NCBI GenBank assembly: GCA_903927965.1 | Contig: CAIYPA010000051.1 | Span: 1-48,093, forward strand | Origin: an uncultured Bacteroidia bacterium | GTDB taxonomy: Bacteria > Bacteroidota > Bacteroidia > Bacteroidales > Prolixibacteraceae | DNA length: 48,093 nt | Direction: 5' to 3' | The notes under the pieces: generated by a model | Database searches by the model: none | What the model saw: the letters and a program-made list of their open reading frames with translations, nothing else | What the model was told of the DNA's origin: nothing | Shown: one piece after another, positions 24,352-33,383 of the stretch | Position numbering within the stretch: the first letter of the stretch is position 1 | Layout: every line of letters begins with the position of its first letter | Position numbers and translations under genes: made by a program

Positions 24352-24359
24352 CAAATATA
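24352..24359 (-). promoter_or_regulatory. -7 box for the GH29 gene
   Basis: TATATTTG on the minus strand, a perfect TAnnTTTG match about 30 bases before the fucosidase ATG. No -33 TTG at canonical spacing. Confidence 0.55.
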
Positions 24360-24380
24360 ACCACCAAATTTTAGATTGCC

Positions 24381-25805
24381 TTAAAATTGTATCTTACATC
24401 CCGCAAATTCATCAAAATAATAGGCACCGCTTCCAGGCTGGTCGTTTTTGCCACCAATTGAAATTGTTGTTTCAATCACAGAATCGGATTTGAAAGTACG
24501 GCTAACATCGGAAGAAGTGACCAATTTTGTGTTGTGCTTTAACCGGCTGAAAGGAATTAAGACCAGTCGGGGAGAGGTGTCGCCCTTCTCGGGAAGGTAA
24601 TCAAAATCCCATAGGTCATTTATATTCTTTCCTTCTTTACCACTGGTGTTGAATTGGATTGTCATCTTCCTGCCTGAGCCATCGGGTTGAAACCAGACAC
24701 GTGCGCCGTTGAAACCGGTGAAATCCCATTTACCGGTAAGGCTGGCTGAACATGAAACCTGGTCTTCTGATTTGGAGGTAATATAACCAAACTTCAGCCC
24801 ATTTTTACCCAGGACTTTAATTTTGGGTTCAAGACTTAAGGTTGTATTGCCGCCCTTTACAGAAGGTTTCCAGGCTGAAGCAAGTTGTGCATTGTTGCTG
24901 TATGAATCAAAATTGTCGATCACTTTGGTAGATGGTGCAGGTTGATTGGCAGCAACCTGGGTTTTGGATTTGTTGTCAGAATTTGCTATCTTATTGTCAT
25001 CCAATAGCATAATTTTAATGTCGCGGAAATCGATTGGCTGTCCTTCAGCCTGAAGTGCAATGTAACCGCCCTCGAGTACTGTACCAACGGGAACGGGGTA
25101 ATTTTCTGGCAAAAGACTTCCGCCAACCTGCGCCTTCGACCAGACAAGGACCGTATCCCCATTGACGACATGGTAAACCGACTTGCTTCCATGGACGATA
25201 ATGTCGAGTTTGACCCACTCGTTGTTGTAGTAATATTTTGAAGTTGCTGGGATACAATGCTCGGTTGTGAGGTTATCTTTAATAAATACAGTCGTTCCCG
25301 GAGTGCAGGCGTTCGCAGTGGTTTGTTTGACTTTATCGGTACATCCCAGCAACTGGACTTCGACAGAGACCGGCCAGTTTTCGGTTTCGTCCATGCTTTC
25401 GGCCGATTGGGAATGGACCATCACGCCACTGTTGCGGAGACAATAGCCGGGGGCATCTGCAAACACCTCTCCTACAAAACGGTATTCCATGTGAAGGATA
25501 TAAGACGAGAACTTATCTTTGTAAAACAGGTGACCAAACCGACCATTGAAAGCTTTAAAATCGCGGTAATCGACCCTGAGCAACCCATCTTCAACGCGGA
25601 AACCATTGTGTGGGTTTTCGCCTGCCTTATATCCTGTAACTTTGGGAATCCATCCTTCAAGGTTTTTCCCGTTAAAAAGGGAAACCCATTTTTTACTTTT
25701 GGTGACGGGCACAGGTTTTTTTTTCGCTGGAGTAGTTTGTGCTTCCGATTTCAGACCAAGCATGAAAAGTGCAGTAATGAGCAATAAAATGAGTTGACGG
25801 GCCAT
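24381..25805 (-). CDS. DUF1080 (3-keto-disaccharide hydrolase type) protein with CBM-like tail
   Basis: 474 residues with signal peptide (LILLLITALFMLGLKSEAQ). Residues about 37-265 are DUF1080: WVSLFNGKNLEGWIPK, FRVEDGLLRVDY, HMEYRF, CLRNSGVMVHSQ, VEVQLLG, EWVKLDIIVHG and IALQAEGQPIDFRDIKI. Members are lectin-like folds; some cleave 3-keto-glycosides. A Ser/Asn/Lys linker is followed by a second beta-sandwich (about 295-474, IDNFDSYSNNAQLASAW... GAYYFDEF) resembling a CBM11-type carbohydrate-binding module. Exported. It precedes GH29 on the same strand but the latter has its own promoter. Substrate unknown. Confidence 0.85.
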   Translation of the reverse strand: MARQLILLLITALFMLGLKSEAQTTPAKKKPVPVTKSKKWVSLFNGKNLEGWIPKVTGYKAGENPHNGFRVEDGLLRVDYRDFKAFNGRFGHLFYKDKFSSYILHMEYRFVGEVFADAPGYCLRNSGVMVHSQSAESMDETENWPVSVEVQLLGCTDKVKQTTANACTPGTTVFIKDNLTTEHCIPATSKYYYNNEWVKLDIIVHGSKSVYHVVNGDTVLVWSKAQVGGSLLPENYPVPVGTVLEGGYIALQAEGQPIDFRDIKIMLLDDNKIANSDNKSKTQVAANQPAPSTKVIDNFDSYSNNAQLASAWKPSVKGGNTTLSLEPKIKVLGKNGLKFGYITSKSEDQVSCSASLTGKWDFTGFNGARVWFQPDGSGRKMTIQFNTSGKEGKNINDLWDFDYLPEKGDTSPRLVLIPFSRLKHNTKLVTSSDVSRTFKSDSVIETTISIGGKNDQPGSGAYYFDEFAGCKIQF

Positions 25806-26094
25806 GGCATTTCTATTAGTGAATTAATCTGGAAGTGCAAAAGTGCAAATTAGATGGTTAAGATGGCACTATTTTGAAGGGTTTAGTAGCACATTATTTT
25901 CATGGATCATTCAATAGCAACCAGCGGCTGGCAACTGGCAGCTGGCTGGGTTCAAAAAGTAAATCCGATCCTCAATAATGACCAATTGTCACTTAAATTA
26001 TCAATATTTAGAAATACATCTAGCTTTCGATGCAGGGTCTTGCTTTGAAAGTGAGCCAGCCGCCAGCCGCCAATTGCCAGTTGCAGGTCAACAG
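25806..26094. repeat. Intergenic region with inverted TGGC-rich repeats
   Basis: Between DUF1080 and the sigma gene. Two copies of a TGGC-rich element face each other: CAACTGGCAGCTGGCTGG at 25932-25949 and, inverted, GCCAGCCGCCAATTGCCAGT at about 26062-26081. A third copy (ACTGGCGGCTTGCAACTGGC) lies at about 26781-26800 beyond the sigma gene. No gene is seen in the interval. Confidence 0.6.
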
Positions 26095-26124
26095 TTGCAA
26101 GCCATTTGATTATTGTTATATTTG
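26095..26124 (+). promoter_or_regulatory. Canonical Bacteroidota promoter for the ECF sigma gene
   Basis: TTG at 26095-26097, exactly 19 bases, then TATATTTG at 26117-26124: a textbook TTG-N19-TAnnTTTG promoter. Transcription should start near 26131, which makes the GTG at 26148 the first usable start codon of the sigma gene. The sigma gene is thus read by the housekeeping sigma factor. Confidence 0.85.
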
Positions 26125-26147
26125 TAATCGTAAAAACCGACTTTTCT

Positions 26148-26753
26148 GTGAGAAAAACTGAAAACAAAGATTATAATCTAGTCTGGAACCTGTTTGTTGC
26201 CGAAAGCAATCAGGAAGCCCTTGGAATGATCTATTTCAGCCATTACGATTTGCTTTATAATTATGGCTTGCGGTTTACAAAGGACAATCAGATGATCGAA
26301 GATGCAATACAGGATGTTTTCAGCTATTTTCTCAAATCGGCAGGAACCCTTTCTCCTGTAAAGAACCTGAAGGCTTTCCTGCTACAGTCGTTCCGGCATC
26401 AATTGATTCTTGACCTCAAAAAAAGGAACCGCCTTAACAGTTCCGATGACCTGACCGAAAACAAGGTTGAAGGACACGAACCTGAGGTTGAGGACGTTTT
26501 TGAGGAGGAGTGGAGCGACCGTCTTGGTAAAACGATCACAAAATGTATGGAGCGGCTTTCCAAAAAACAGAAAGAGGCCATCTTCCTGAGGTTTCAAAGC
26601 GAACTATCATACGACGAAATAGCTGTATTATTGGGAATTACAGTCGATTCGTGCTATAAATTGGTTTACCGTTCATTAAAGGAACTCCGTCAGGAGGTTG
26701 AACAATTGGAAAAGGGGAGCAAACATCTGATGGGGATCCTTTTAGGAAGGTAA
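26148..26753 (+). CDS. ECF-type RNA polymerase sigma-70 factor
   Basis: 201 residues from GTG 26148 (the promoter rules out the TTG at 26106). Region 2 is at about 25-80 (MIYFSHYDLLYNYGLRF, DNQMIEDAIQDVFSYFL) and region 4 at about 135-185 (LSKKQKEAIFLRF, LSYDEIAVLLGITVDSCYKLVYRSLKEL). No region 3. It pairs with the FecR-like gene downstream and SusC-type transducer in the standard trans-envelope relay: ligand at SusC, signal through FecR, release of sigma and expression of the SusCD operon. A 236-base interval separates it from fecR. Confidence 0.92.
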   Translation: MRKTENKDYNLVWNLFVAESNQEALGMIYFSHYDLLYNYGLRFTKDNQMIEDAIQDVFSYFLKSAGTLSPVKNLKAFLLQSFRHQLILDLKKRNRLNSSDDLTENKVEGHEPEVEDVFEEEWSDRLGKTITKCMERLSKKQKEAIFLRFQSELSYDEIAVLLGITVDSCYKLVYRSLKELRQEVEQLEKGSKHLMGILLGR

Positions 26754-26778
26754 TTTAAGGGAGAAGATAATTTTGAGG

Positions 26779-26900
26779 GCAACTGGCGGCTTGCAACTGG
26801 CTACTGGCTGGTCATCAAAGCATTATAGCGATCCATGTTGGTAACTTTGCGTTCATCGCGAACTTTGCGTGAAATATTGCCATGAATAGGAGGTCGTCTT
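26779..26900. repeat. Repeat-bearing spacer between sigma and anti-sigma genes
   Basis: Contains the third TGGC-rich element and two copies of AACTTTGCG (about 26840-26870), a type of short sequence often scattered between genes in this phylum. No gene seen. Confidence 0.4.
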
Positions 26901-26989
26901 CGCAAATTGAAAAATTCCTGAAAAAATGTTAAAATTTTTGTCCAGATTTTTATTCCCGATCACTCTATTGATAAAATGTCAACAAACTA

Positions 26990-28153
26990 ATGAATTTACA
27001 TCATTTCAACACTTATTCGAGTGAGGATTTTTTAATTGATGGGGACTTTCTGGAGATTGTTTCCGGCGGCCCTAATGCCATTGAAGATTTGAAGGGAAAA
27101 ATCCCGTTGAAACGTTTTGAAATCGAATTGGCAATTGAAATGTTGAATAATTTGCAGCAACCAGAATTTCAGCAATTACCAGAGATAAAGCTTGAACAGT
27201 GGAATCGTATCCTGAAGCACCACAAAAAAAGGATCAGGTTGAAATGGTTCAAATATGCCGCTTCGTTGTTAATGATCATCGGAAGCGGCACCTTTGCCCT
27301 GTTTCATTTTAGACAGCAACCCAACATTGAAAAGTTTGCAGCGTCCACAACGGTCAGTTATCAGGATACTGAATTGATCCTTGCAGACGGGAGGCATGTG
27401 GGTATCAGCCTGAAACAATCGAATGTAAAATATTCGGCAGATGGCGCAGGGGTTTTGGTGAACGATACGACCCACATGAAACAGATTGTTGCTGAGGGTG
27501 CTTATAATCAAATGATCGTACCCCATGGCAAACGCTCGTTTATCCAACTTTCCGACGGGACCAAAGTTTGGATCAATTCCGGTTCAAGGTTGGTTTTTCT
27601 TCCGGTTTTCAAAGGGAACAAGCGGGAAGTTTTTCTTGAGGGGGAAGCTTATTTTGAAGTCGCAAAAGATTCAAAGAAACCTTTTTATGTCCGTACAGAT
27701 GCTTATAATGTGAAAGTTTATGGGACAAGGTTCGATGTTCAGGCATATAAGTCAGACAATGAATACAATACAATTTTATTGGAGGGTAAGGTCAGTCTTG
27801 AGTTGAAGCTGGGAACTTCAAATTCGAAAGAGCATTTTCTTTTGCCAAACCAGAAAGCCTCTTTAACGGATCAGAAAGGCAATCTATTAATTACCGAAGT
27901 TGCCAATGTTGACAATTATACTGCCTGGAAAGATGGTTACCTGATCTTTAAAAATGAACCGTTCCCTGAATTGCTAAAACGGGTTTCCCGCTATTATAAT
28001 ATTATTATAATACCTAATAATCAGACTAGTAACAATCGTTTATCGGGAAAGCTCGACTTAAAGGATAATCCAGAGCGGGTACTCGATGGATTGGCAGTTA
28101 TTTCAAAATCACGGTATGCAAAACAAGAGAATCAATATGTTTTTTATGAATAA
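26990..28153 (+). CDS. FecR family anti-sigma factor
   Basis: 387 residues: cytoplasmic N-terminal sigma-binding part (about 1-80), one membrane helix (about 86-105, KYAASLLMIIGSGTFALFHF), and a periplasmic FecR domain (about 170-270: VPHGKRSFIQLSDGTKVWINSGSRLVFLPVF, REVFLEGEAYFEVAKDSKKPFYVRT, VYGTRFDVQAY, TILLEGKVSL) followed by a DUF4974-type C-terminal domain (about 315-387, FKNEPFPELLKRVSRYYNI). It holds the ECF sigma factor inactive until contacted by the SusC-like transducer's N-terminal domain. Stop codon is 107 bases before susC, with a hairpin between. Confidence 0.93.
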   Translation: MNLHHFNTYSSEDFLIDGDFLEIVSGGPNAIEDLKGKIPLKRFEIELAIEMLNNLQQPEFQQLPEIKLEQWNRILKHHKKRIRLKWFKYAASLLMIIGSGTFALFHFRQQPNIEKFAASTTVSYQDTELILADGRHVGISLKQSNVKYSADGAGVLVNDTTHMKQIVAEGAYNQMIVPHGKRSFIQLSDGTKVWINSGSRLVFLPVFKGNKREVFLEGEAYFEVAKDSKKPFYVRTDAYNVKVYGTRFDVQAYKSDNEYNTILLEGKVSLELKLGTSNSKEHFLLPNQKASLTDQKGNLLITEVANVDNYTAWKDGYLIFKNEPFPELLKRVSRYYNIIIIPNNQTSNNRLSGKLDLKDNPERVLDGLAVISKSRYAKQENQYVFYE

Positions 28154-28178
28154 ATAAAGTGGCTCGTTTATAAAAAAA

Positions 28179-28205
28179 CCGGCTGATGCTCGCAACATCA
28201 ACCGG
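28179..28205 (+). other. Hairpin between fecR and susC
   Basis: CCGGCTGATG (28179-28188) pairs with CATCAACCGG (28196-28205) with one mismatch, loop CTCGCAA. Preceded by A7 and not followed by T, so it is not a plus-strand terminator; it could protect the susC message end. Confidence 0.45.
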
Positions 28206-28260
28206 CTAAAAATCAATCATGCCGCAAGGCACAATGTTTAATTAATTCAGTTTCAAAATT

Positions 28261-31200
28261 ATGAAAAAAAATTCGGATGACCGCTCTTTCTGTTTAGGGA
28301 AGAGGTTAAAAGTTAATTTGCTAGCTATGAAACTATTAGCAGTTTTGCTCTTTGCTGGTTCGATGGCTGTTTCGGGCAGCTCCTATTCGCAAAAGACAAA
28401 GATTGACGTTCAGCTCCAGAACTCTTCATTGACTGATATTTTCAGTTCGATTGAAAAGTCGAGCGAGTTCATTTTTTTCTACGATGATGCCATTATCAGC
28501 GGAAACGTCAAAAAGTCTATCTATGCGAAAGGGGAAAAAATTGAAAAAGTCCTTGAACAACTATTCGAAGGGACTGATGTTTCGTTTATGATTGACGACC
28601 GGCAGGTATTCCTTTACAAAAAGGATGACTTGAAGTCGCTCAATCCACTTGTTGCTGCAAGTAAGGCAGAACAGCAACAAGGAAAGGCGATATCTGGTAG
28701 TGTGAAGGATCAGAAAGGTGAAGCTATTCCTGGAGTTACGATCATCGTAAAAGGGACGACCACGGGTGTTATCACCGATGGACAGGGGAATTTCAATATC
28801 CGTATCCCCAACAATCAGAGTGTTTTACAATTTTCTTTTGTTGGATATACGACCCAGGACGTAAAAGTTGGAACTCAAAATGCGATCAATATCGTGATGG
28901 CCGAAAGCACGGTCAATCTTGACGAAATGGTGGTTACCGCCCTCGGTATCAGAAAGGAAGCCAAAAAATTGGGTTATTCGACCACTTCAGTAAATAAGGA
29001 GGCCATTTTGACCAATCGTACCACAAACCTTGGAAACAGTTTGCAGGGTAAGGTAGCAGGCTTGAACGTATCTGCACCGGCAGGTGGTCCCGGAGGTTCT
29101 TCCAAAATCCGTATCCGTGGGCAGTCTTCATTTGGTGGCAACAACTCCCCATTGATCATTGTGAATGGTGTCCCAATCAACAATTCAGCCATTTCAGCCG
29201 GAGGCTCGGCAGGCAACGGAACTGGCAATCCTACAGGAGGTTCATCTGACCAGGGTGATGGTTTACAGAGTATCAACCAGGATGATATCGAATCAATGAC
29301 AGTCCTTAAAGGTGCTGCTGCAGCTGCATTGTATGGATTCCGCGCAAAAGACGGTGCAATTATCATTACGACCAAAAGTGGTAAAGGGAAAGAAGGGATC
29401 GGCGTTGAAATTACCTCCAACTTTCAGGCTGACAAAGCACTTGACTATACCGATTTCCAGTATGAGTACGGACAGGGTGAGTATGGCAAACGCCCAACTA
29501 CAACAGCTGAAGCACAAAGTTCAGGTGTACACAGTTTTGGAGAAAAATTCGACGGCGTTTTGACACCTCAATTTGACGGAAGCATGCAACCTTATGTAGC
29601 CAACAAAAACCGCATCAAGGATTTTTACCGCACAGCCATTAATTTCACAAATTCAGTTGCTTTGACAGGTAGCAGTGACAAAGGAAGTTTCCGTATGTCA
29701 TTTGCAAATACATCGGCTGATGCTATCGTTCCAAATTCCGATTTCAAAAAGAAGATCCTGAACTTTGGTTTGAATTACAAGTTCACCGAGAAATTTTCAA
29801 TTCAACTCAACTTCAACTATTCGAACGAAAACAACCATAATCCACCGCAGATTGGTTTGCAGGATATGAACGCCAATACGACCATTTATACAATGGCCAA
29901 CAGTATTGATGTAGCCTGGTTAAAAAATACATATAAAGATGTCAATGGAAATGAACAGCCGCTTGCACGTTTCACGAACAGGAACAATCCATATTGGGTT
30001 GCATACCAACGGTTTGAAAATGTAAAACGTGACCGTTTGTTTGGCAATGCATCTGTCCGTTACCAGTTGTTGGATTGGCTCTATGTTCAAGGCCGTGTAG
30101 GTCAGGACTATTACACCCGTCCATACAATTATGACCGTCCTACAGGTACACGTTCGATCGGGGCTGCTGCCTCAGGTTTTAATGGGTATTATTATCAGGA
30201 TGTTACCACCTTCCGTGAAAGGAACCTTGACTTCCTGGTCGGGGCGAATAAGACCTTTGGTGATTTCGGTATTGATGTAACCGCCGGTGGCAACCAGATG
30301 CAACAGATTTGGGACAACATTGGTGCATCTGTTACCAATTTCTATGTTAGGGACTTATACACAATCGGCAATGGCCAGACCAAGAACCCATTCTATAACT
30401 ATTCAAAGAAGGCGGTCAATTCATTGTATGGTTCTGCCGAATTTTCGTACAAAAACTATTTGTACCTGAATGCCACTGCCCGTAATGACTGGTTCTCGAC
30501 ATTGAACCCAAATTCAAACAATTACCTCTACCCATCTGCAAGTTTGAGTTACGTATTCAGCCAATCTTTCAAATCGATGCCGACCTGGTTGAATTTCGGC
30601 AAGTTGCGTGCATCCTATGCTGAAGTAGGAGGAGATACCGATCCTTACGCCAACAACTTATACTATTCGGTCAACTCAAACCAGTTCAATGGTAATGCTC
30701 TCGGATCAATTTCCGGTGCGGTTAGTCCAAACCCGAACCTTCGTCCGTTAAAAGTTAAGGAAATGGAATTAGGCCTCGAATTAAGGTTGTTGAACAGCAG
30801 GGTCAACCTCGATGTTTCTGCCTATAAGAAAAACTCAGTGGATGAAATCCTGAAAGTTGACGTATCCAACGCTTCCGGTTTCAGCCAGACGCTTGTCAAC
30901 GTTGGAAAACTTGAAAACAAAGGGTTGGAATTTATGTTGACGGTAATCCCCATTAAAACAAAAAACCTGACCTGGGAATCGGGGTTCAACACCAGTTACA
31001 ACATCAGCAAAGTAATTGCCCTTGCTAACGGTCAGGCAAGGTTTGATGTGGGCACAGGTGAATTCTTTGGGTTTGTGTCCCATGAAGTTGGGATGCCTTT
31101 GGCTTCTTTGCGTGGATTCGACTACAAACGCGATGCCAATGGGAACATCATCACAGTCGGTGGACTTTTCCAACAGGGAAATATTATTACCTATGGAAGT

Positions 31201-31725
31201 GCCATTCCAAAATGGGTTGGTGGGTGGACCAATGCGATCAACTACAAGCATTTGAGGATCACTACACAGGTTGACTACAAAGCTGGGTTCAAGATCATGT
31301 CGAATTCCAACCTGAACTTTATCCGTGAAGGTTTGACCCAATCATCCCTGGTAGGCCGCGATGGTGGTGTATTGATGGCAAGCGTAAATGCAGATGGCAC
31401 CCCGAATACGACCAGGGTTGAAGCTGAACAGTTTTATACACAATACCGCAGCACCAATATCGCCACTCCTTTTATCTTTGATGGTAGTTTTATCCGGTGG
31501 AGGTCATTGTCGATTGGTTACGACCTTTCAAGTTTGGTCACCAAAACCTTTATCAAACAACTTGTTGTTTCGGCAGTTTGCAACAATGTGATGATGCTAT
31601 CCAAACACATCGACAATCTTGATCCTGAAGCCCAGGTATCTGCTTCCGATAACCTTCAGGGTATTGAGACCCACACACTCCCAACAACCCGTAGTTTCGG
31701 TTTAAACATTAATGTCAAATTATAA
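28261..31725 (+). CDS. SusC/RagA-type TonB-dependent transporter with signalling domain
   Basis: 1154 residues. Order: signal peptide (about 23-43, LLAVLLFAGSMAVSGSSYS), STN secretin/TonB N-terminal domain (about 45-122, VQLQNSSLTDIFSSIEKSSEFIFFYDD), carboxypeptidase-regulatory-like domain (about 140-215, ISGSVKDQKGEAIPGVTIIVKGTT), plug (about 230-385, LQGKVAGLNVS, KIRIRGQSSFGGNNSPLIIVNGVPI, SMTVLKGAAAAALYG) and a beta-barrel to the C-terminus. The STN domain marks it as a transducer that talks to the FecR anti-sigma factor. It imports oligosaccharides across the outer membrane, capped by the SusD-like lipoprotein encoded next. Energised by TonB-ExbBD. Substrate is not readable; fucose-containing glycan is inferred from GH29. 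Confidence 0.95.
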   Translation: MKKNSDDRSFCLGKRLKVNLLAMKLLAVLLFAGSMAVSGSSYSQKTKIDVQLQNSSLTDIFSSIEKSSEFIFFYDDAIISGNVKKSIYAKGEKIEKVLEQLFEGTDVSFMIDDRQVFLYKKDDLKSLNPLVAASKAEQQQGKAISGSVKDQKGEAIPGVTIIVKGTTTGVITDGQGNFNIRIPNNQSVLQFSFVGYTTQDVKVGTQNAINIVMAESTVNLDEMVVTALGIRKEAKKLGYSTTSVNKEAILTNRTTNLGNSLQGKVAGLNVSAPAGGPGGSSKIRIRGQSSFGGNNSPLIIVNGVPINNSAISAGGSAGNGTGNPTGGSSDQGDGLQSINQDDIESMTVLKGAAAAALYGFRAKDGAIIITTKSGKGKEGIGVEITSNFQADKALDYTDFQYEYGQGEYGKRPTTTAEAQSSGVHSFGEKFDGVLTPQFDGSMQPYVANKNRIKDFYRTAINFTNSVALTGSSDKGSFRMSFANTSADAIVPNSDFKKKILNFGLNYKFTEKFSIQLNFNYSNENNHNPPQIGLQDMNANTTIYTMANSIDVAWLKNTYKDVNGNEQPLARFTNRNNPYWVAYQRFENVKRDRLFGNASVRYQLLDWLYVQGRVGQDYYTRPYNYDRPTGTRSIGAAASGFNGYYYQDVTTFRERNLDFLVGANKTFGDFGIDVTAGGNQMQQIWDNIGASVTNFYVRDLYTIGNGQTKNPFYNYSKKAVNSLYGSAEFSYKNYLYLNATARNDWFSTLNPNSNNYLYPSASLSYVFSQSFKSMPTWLNFGKLRASYAEVGGDTDPYANNLYYSVNSNQFNGNALGSISGAVSPNPNLRPLKVKEMELGLELRLLNSRVNLDVSAYKKNSVDEILKVDVSNASGFSQTLVNVGKLENKGLEFMLTVIPIKTKNLTWESGFNTSYNISKVIALANGQARFDVGTGEFFGFVSHEVGMPLASLRGFDYKRDANGNIITVGGLFQQGNIITYGSAIPKWVGGWTNAINYKHLRITTQVDYKAGFKIMSNSNLNFIREGLTQSSLVGRDGGVLMASVNADGTPNTTRVEAEQFYTQYRSTNIATPFIFDGSFIRWRSLSIGYDLSSLVTKTFIKQLVVSAVCNNVMMLSKHIDNLDPEAQVSASDNLQGIETHTLPTTRSFGLNINVKL

Positions 31726-31743
31726 CTCAACGATAATTATCAT

Positions 31744-33273
31744 ATGAAAACAAAATATATCTACCTGATACTGTTGGTATTCTTGACAGGTCTGAATAGT
31801 TGTGACAAAGATTTTGAACAGATCAATACAAATCCTGTTCTTGCTACCTCGCTCGATCCGATGTACCTTTTTTCGACTGCTGAGTACAGTTCCGGAGTCA
31901 GCACACTTAATTACCAGAGCGCGCTTGTTCAACAGATCCTCACCCCATTTACCGGGGTTCTCGAAGGCGGAAACCACAACATTGTGTATGATCCGAATTC
32001 AAATGCCCTTTTTAATTCCTATTATACCGCTTCAAGTGGTCCGGTTGTCCTGTTGACCGATGTTCTCAACAAGACAAAGAGCCTCCCGGCAAGGAGCAAT
32101 CTTTACAACATGGCACGTATTTGGAAGGCCCAAGTGTTCATGGTATTGGTCGATACTTATGGAGATGTTCCCTATTCTGAAGCAGGTCGCGGTTACATTG
32201 ATGGTATTTATTTGCCAAAATATGATGCCAACAAAACCATTTATGACGATTTGGTAAAAGAACTGGATGAGGCGACCAAAGCCCTTGATGCCACAAAGAC
32301 CATCGAAACAGGCGATTTGTTCTACAAAGGGAATATTGCCCAATGGAAGAAATTGGGAAATTCGCTATTGCTTCGCATTGCAATGCGTTATGCAAAGTCT
32401 GATGCCGCAAAAGCACAGCAATATGCAACGGCTGCTTTTACCGGTGGTGTGATGCAATCGAATGCCGACAATGCCTTGCTTGCTTACAACAGTACTTTCA
32501 ACCATCCATCTGCAAATACCTATCAGGGAACTGAAAGGGGCAATTATTATATTGCAAAGCCATTTGTCGATTATCTTAAAAATACCAACGACCCACGCCT
32601 TGCAGTGATTGCTGTTAAATATGCAGTTCCTGCCAATCCATTGGCCACTGCTGGGGCTGAGGATGTTACTCCTGCCAATCAGATTGGTATCCCGGTTGGT
32701 TACAATGAATCATCAATCGTCAACGCACCCGACTATCCCGGGAAATCGGGAGCAGCATGGAAGTATTCGCAATTGAACAGGCGAACAGTTGCGAAAATTG
32801 ACATTCCTGAGTTTATTGTCACTTATGCACAGACCCAGTTGTTGCTTGCAGAAGCAGCTCAGAAAGGATGGATCACAGGATCAGCAGCCACTTATTATAA
32901 CGCAGGTGTTAAGGCACATATGGATCAGATGGCCAAATACGATGTTACTGCCACAATTCCGGTCGCAAGTCAGGATGCTTATCTGGCTGCCAATCCGTTT
33001 GATGCTGCAAAGGCTTTGGAACAGATCAACACCCAGTATTGGATCGCTTCTTTCCAGAATGGGTCAGAAGCCTGGGCTAATTTCCGTCGCAGCGGGTACC
33101 CGGCTTTGGCACCAAATACTTATCCAAGTGCTGACCCGGCAGTTACCGGAGGTTTTGTACACCGTTTGGTTTATCCTGTCAGGGAAAAATCAGTGAATAC
33201 CACCAATTACAATGAAGCAGTTGCCCGTATGGGAGCTGATAATCTTGCAACCCGGGTATTCTGGGACAAATAG
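31744..33273 (+). CDS. SusD/RagB-like surface glycan-binding lipoprotein
   Basis: 509 residues. Lipoprotein signal MKTKYIYLILLVFLTGLNSC with Cys20 acylated. The body follows the SusD-like_2 type: YMARIWKAQVFMVLVDTYGDVPYSEAGRG is the characteristic helix pair with DTYGDVPY, then IYDDLVKELDEA, WKKLGNSLLLRIAMRYAK and the C-terminal QYWIASFQNGSEAWANFRRSGYPAL. It forms a lid on the SusC barrel and binds the incoming glycan. Follows susC after 18 bases; a strong hairpin follows the gene. Confidence 0.95.
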   Translation: MKTKYIYLILLVFLTGLNSCDKDFEQINTNPVLATSLDPMYLFSTAEYSSGVSTLNYQSALVQQILTPFTGVLEGGNHNIVYDPNSNALFNSYYTASSGPVVLLTDVLNKTKSLPARSNLYNMARIWKAQVFMVLVDTYGDVPYSEAGRGYIDGIYLPKYDANKTIYDDLVKELDEATKALDATKTIETGDLFYKGNIAQWKKLGNSLLLRIAMRYAKSDAAKAQQYATAAFTGGVMQSNADNALLAYNSTFNHPSANTYQGTERGNYYIAKPFVDYLKNTNDPRLAVIAVKYAVPANPLATAGAEDVTPANQIGIPVGYNESSIVNAPDYPGKSGAAWKYSQLNRRTVAKIDIPEFIVTYAQTQLLLAEAAQKGWITGSAATYYNAGVKAHMDQMAKYDVTATIPVASQDAYLAANPFDAAKALEQINTQYWIASFQNGSEAWANFRRSGYPALAPNTYPSADPAVTGGFVHRLVYPVREKSVNTTNYNEAVARMGADNLATRVFWDK

Positions 33274-33301
33274 GGTTTACAATTATTAATAAAATAAGTG
33301 G

Positions 33302-33347
33302 CAGCCATGATTAATTTTTTATTTTTATCAATTAATCATGGCTGTTT
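33302..33347 (+). terminator. Hairpin terminator after susD
   Basis: CAGCCATGATTAATT (33302-33316) is an exact complement of AATTAATCATGGCTG (33330-33344), 13-base loop, followed by TTTC. It probably sets the susCD level above that of the downstream catabolic genes. Confidence 0.75.
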
Positions 33348-33383
33348 CATCCCGGATAATCGGGAACAATAAATAAATTAATT

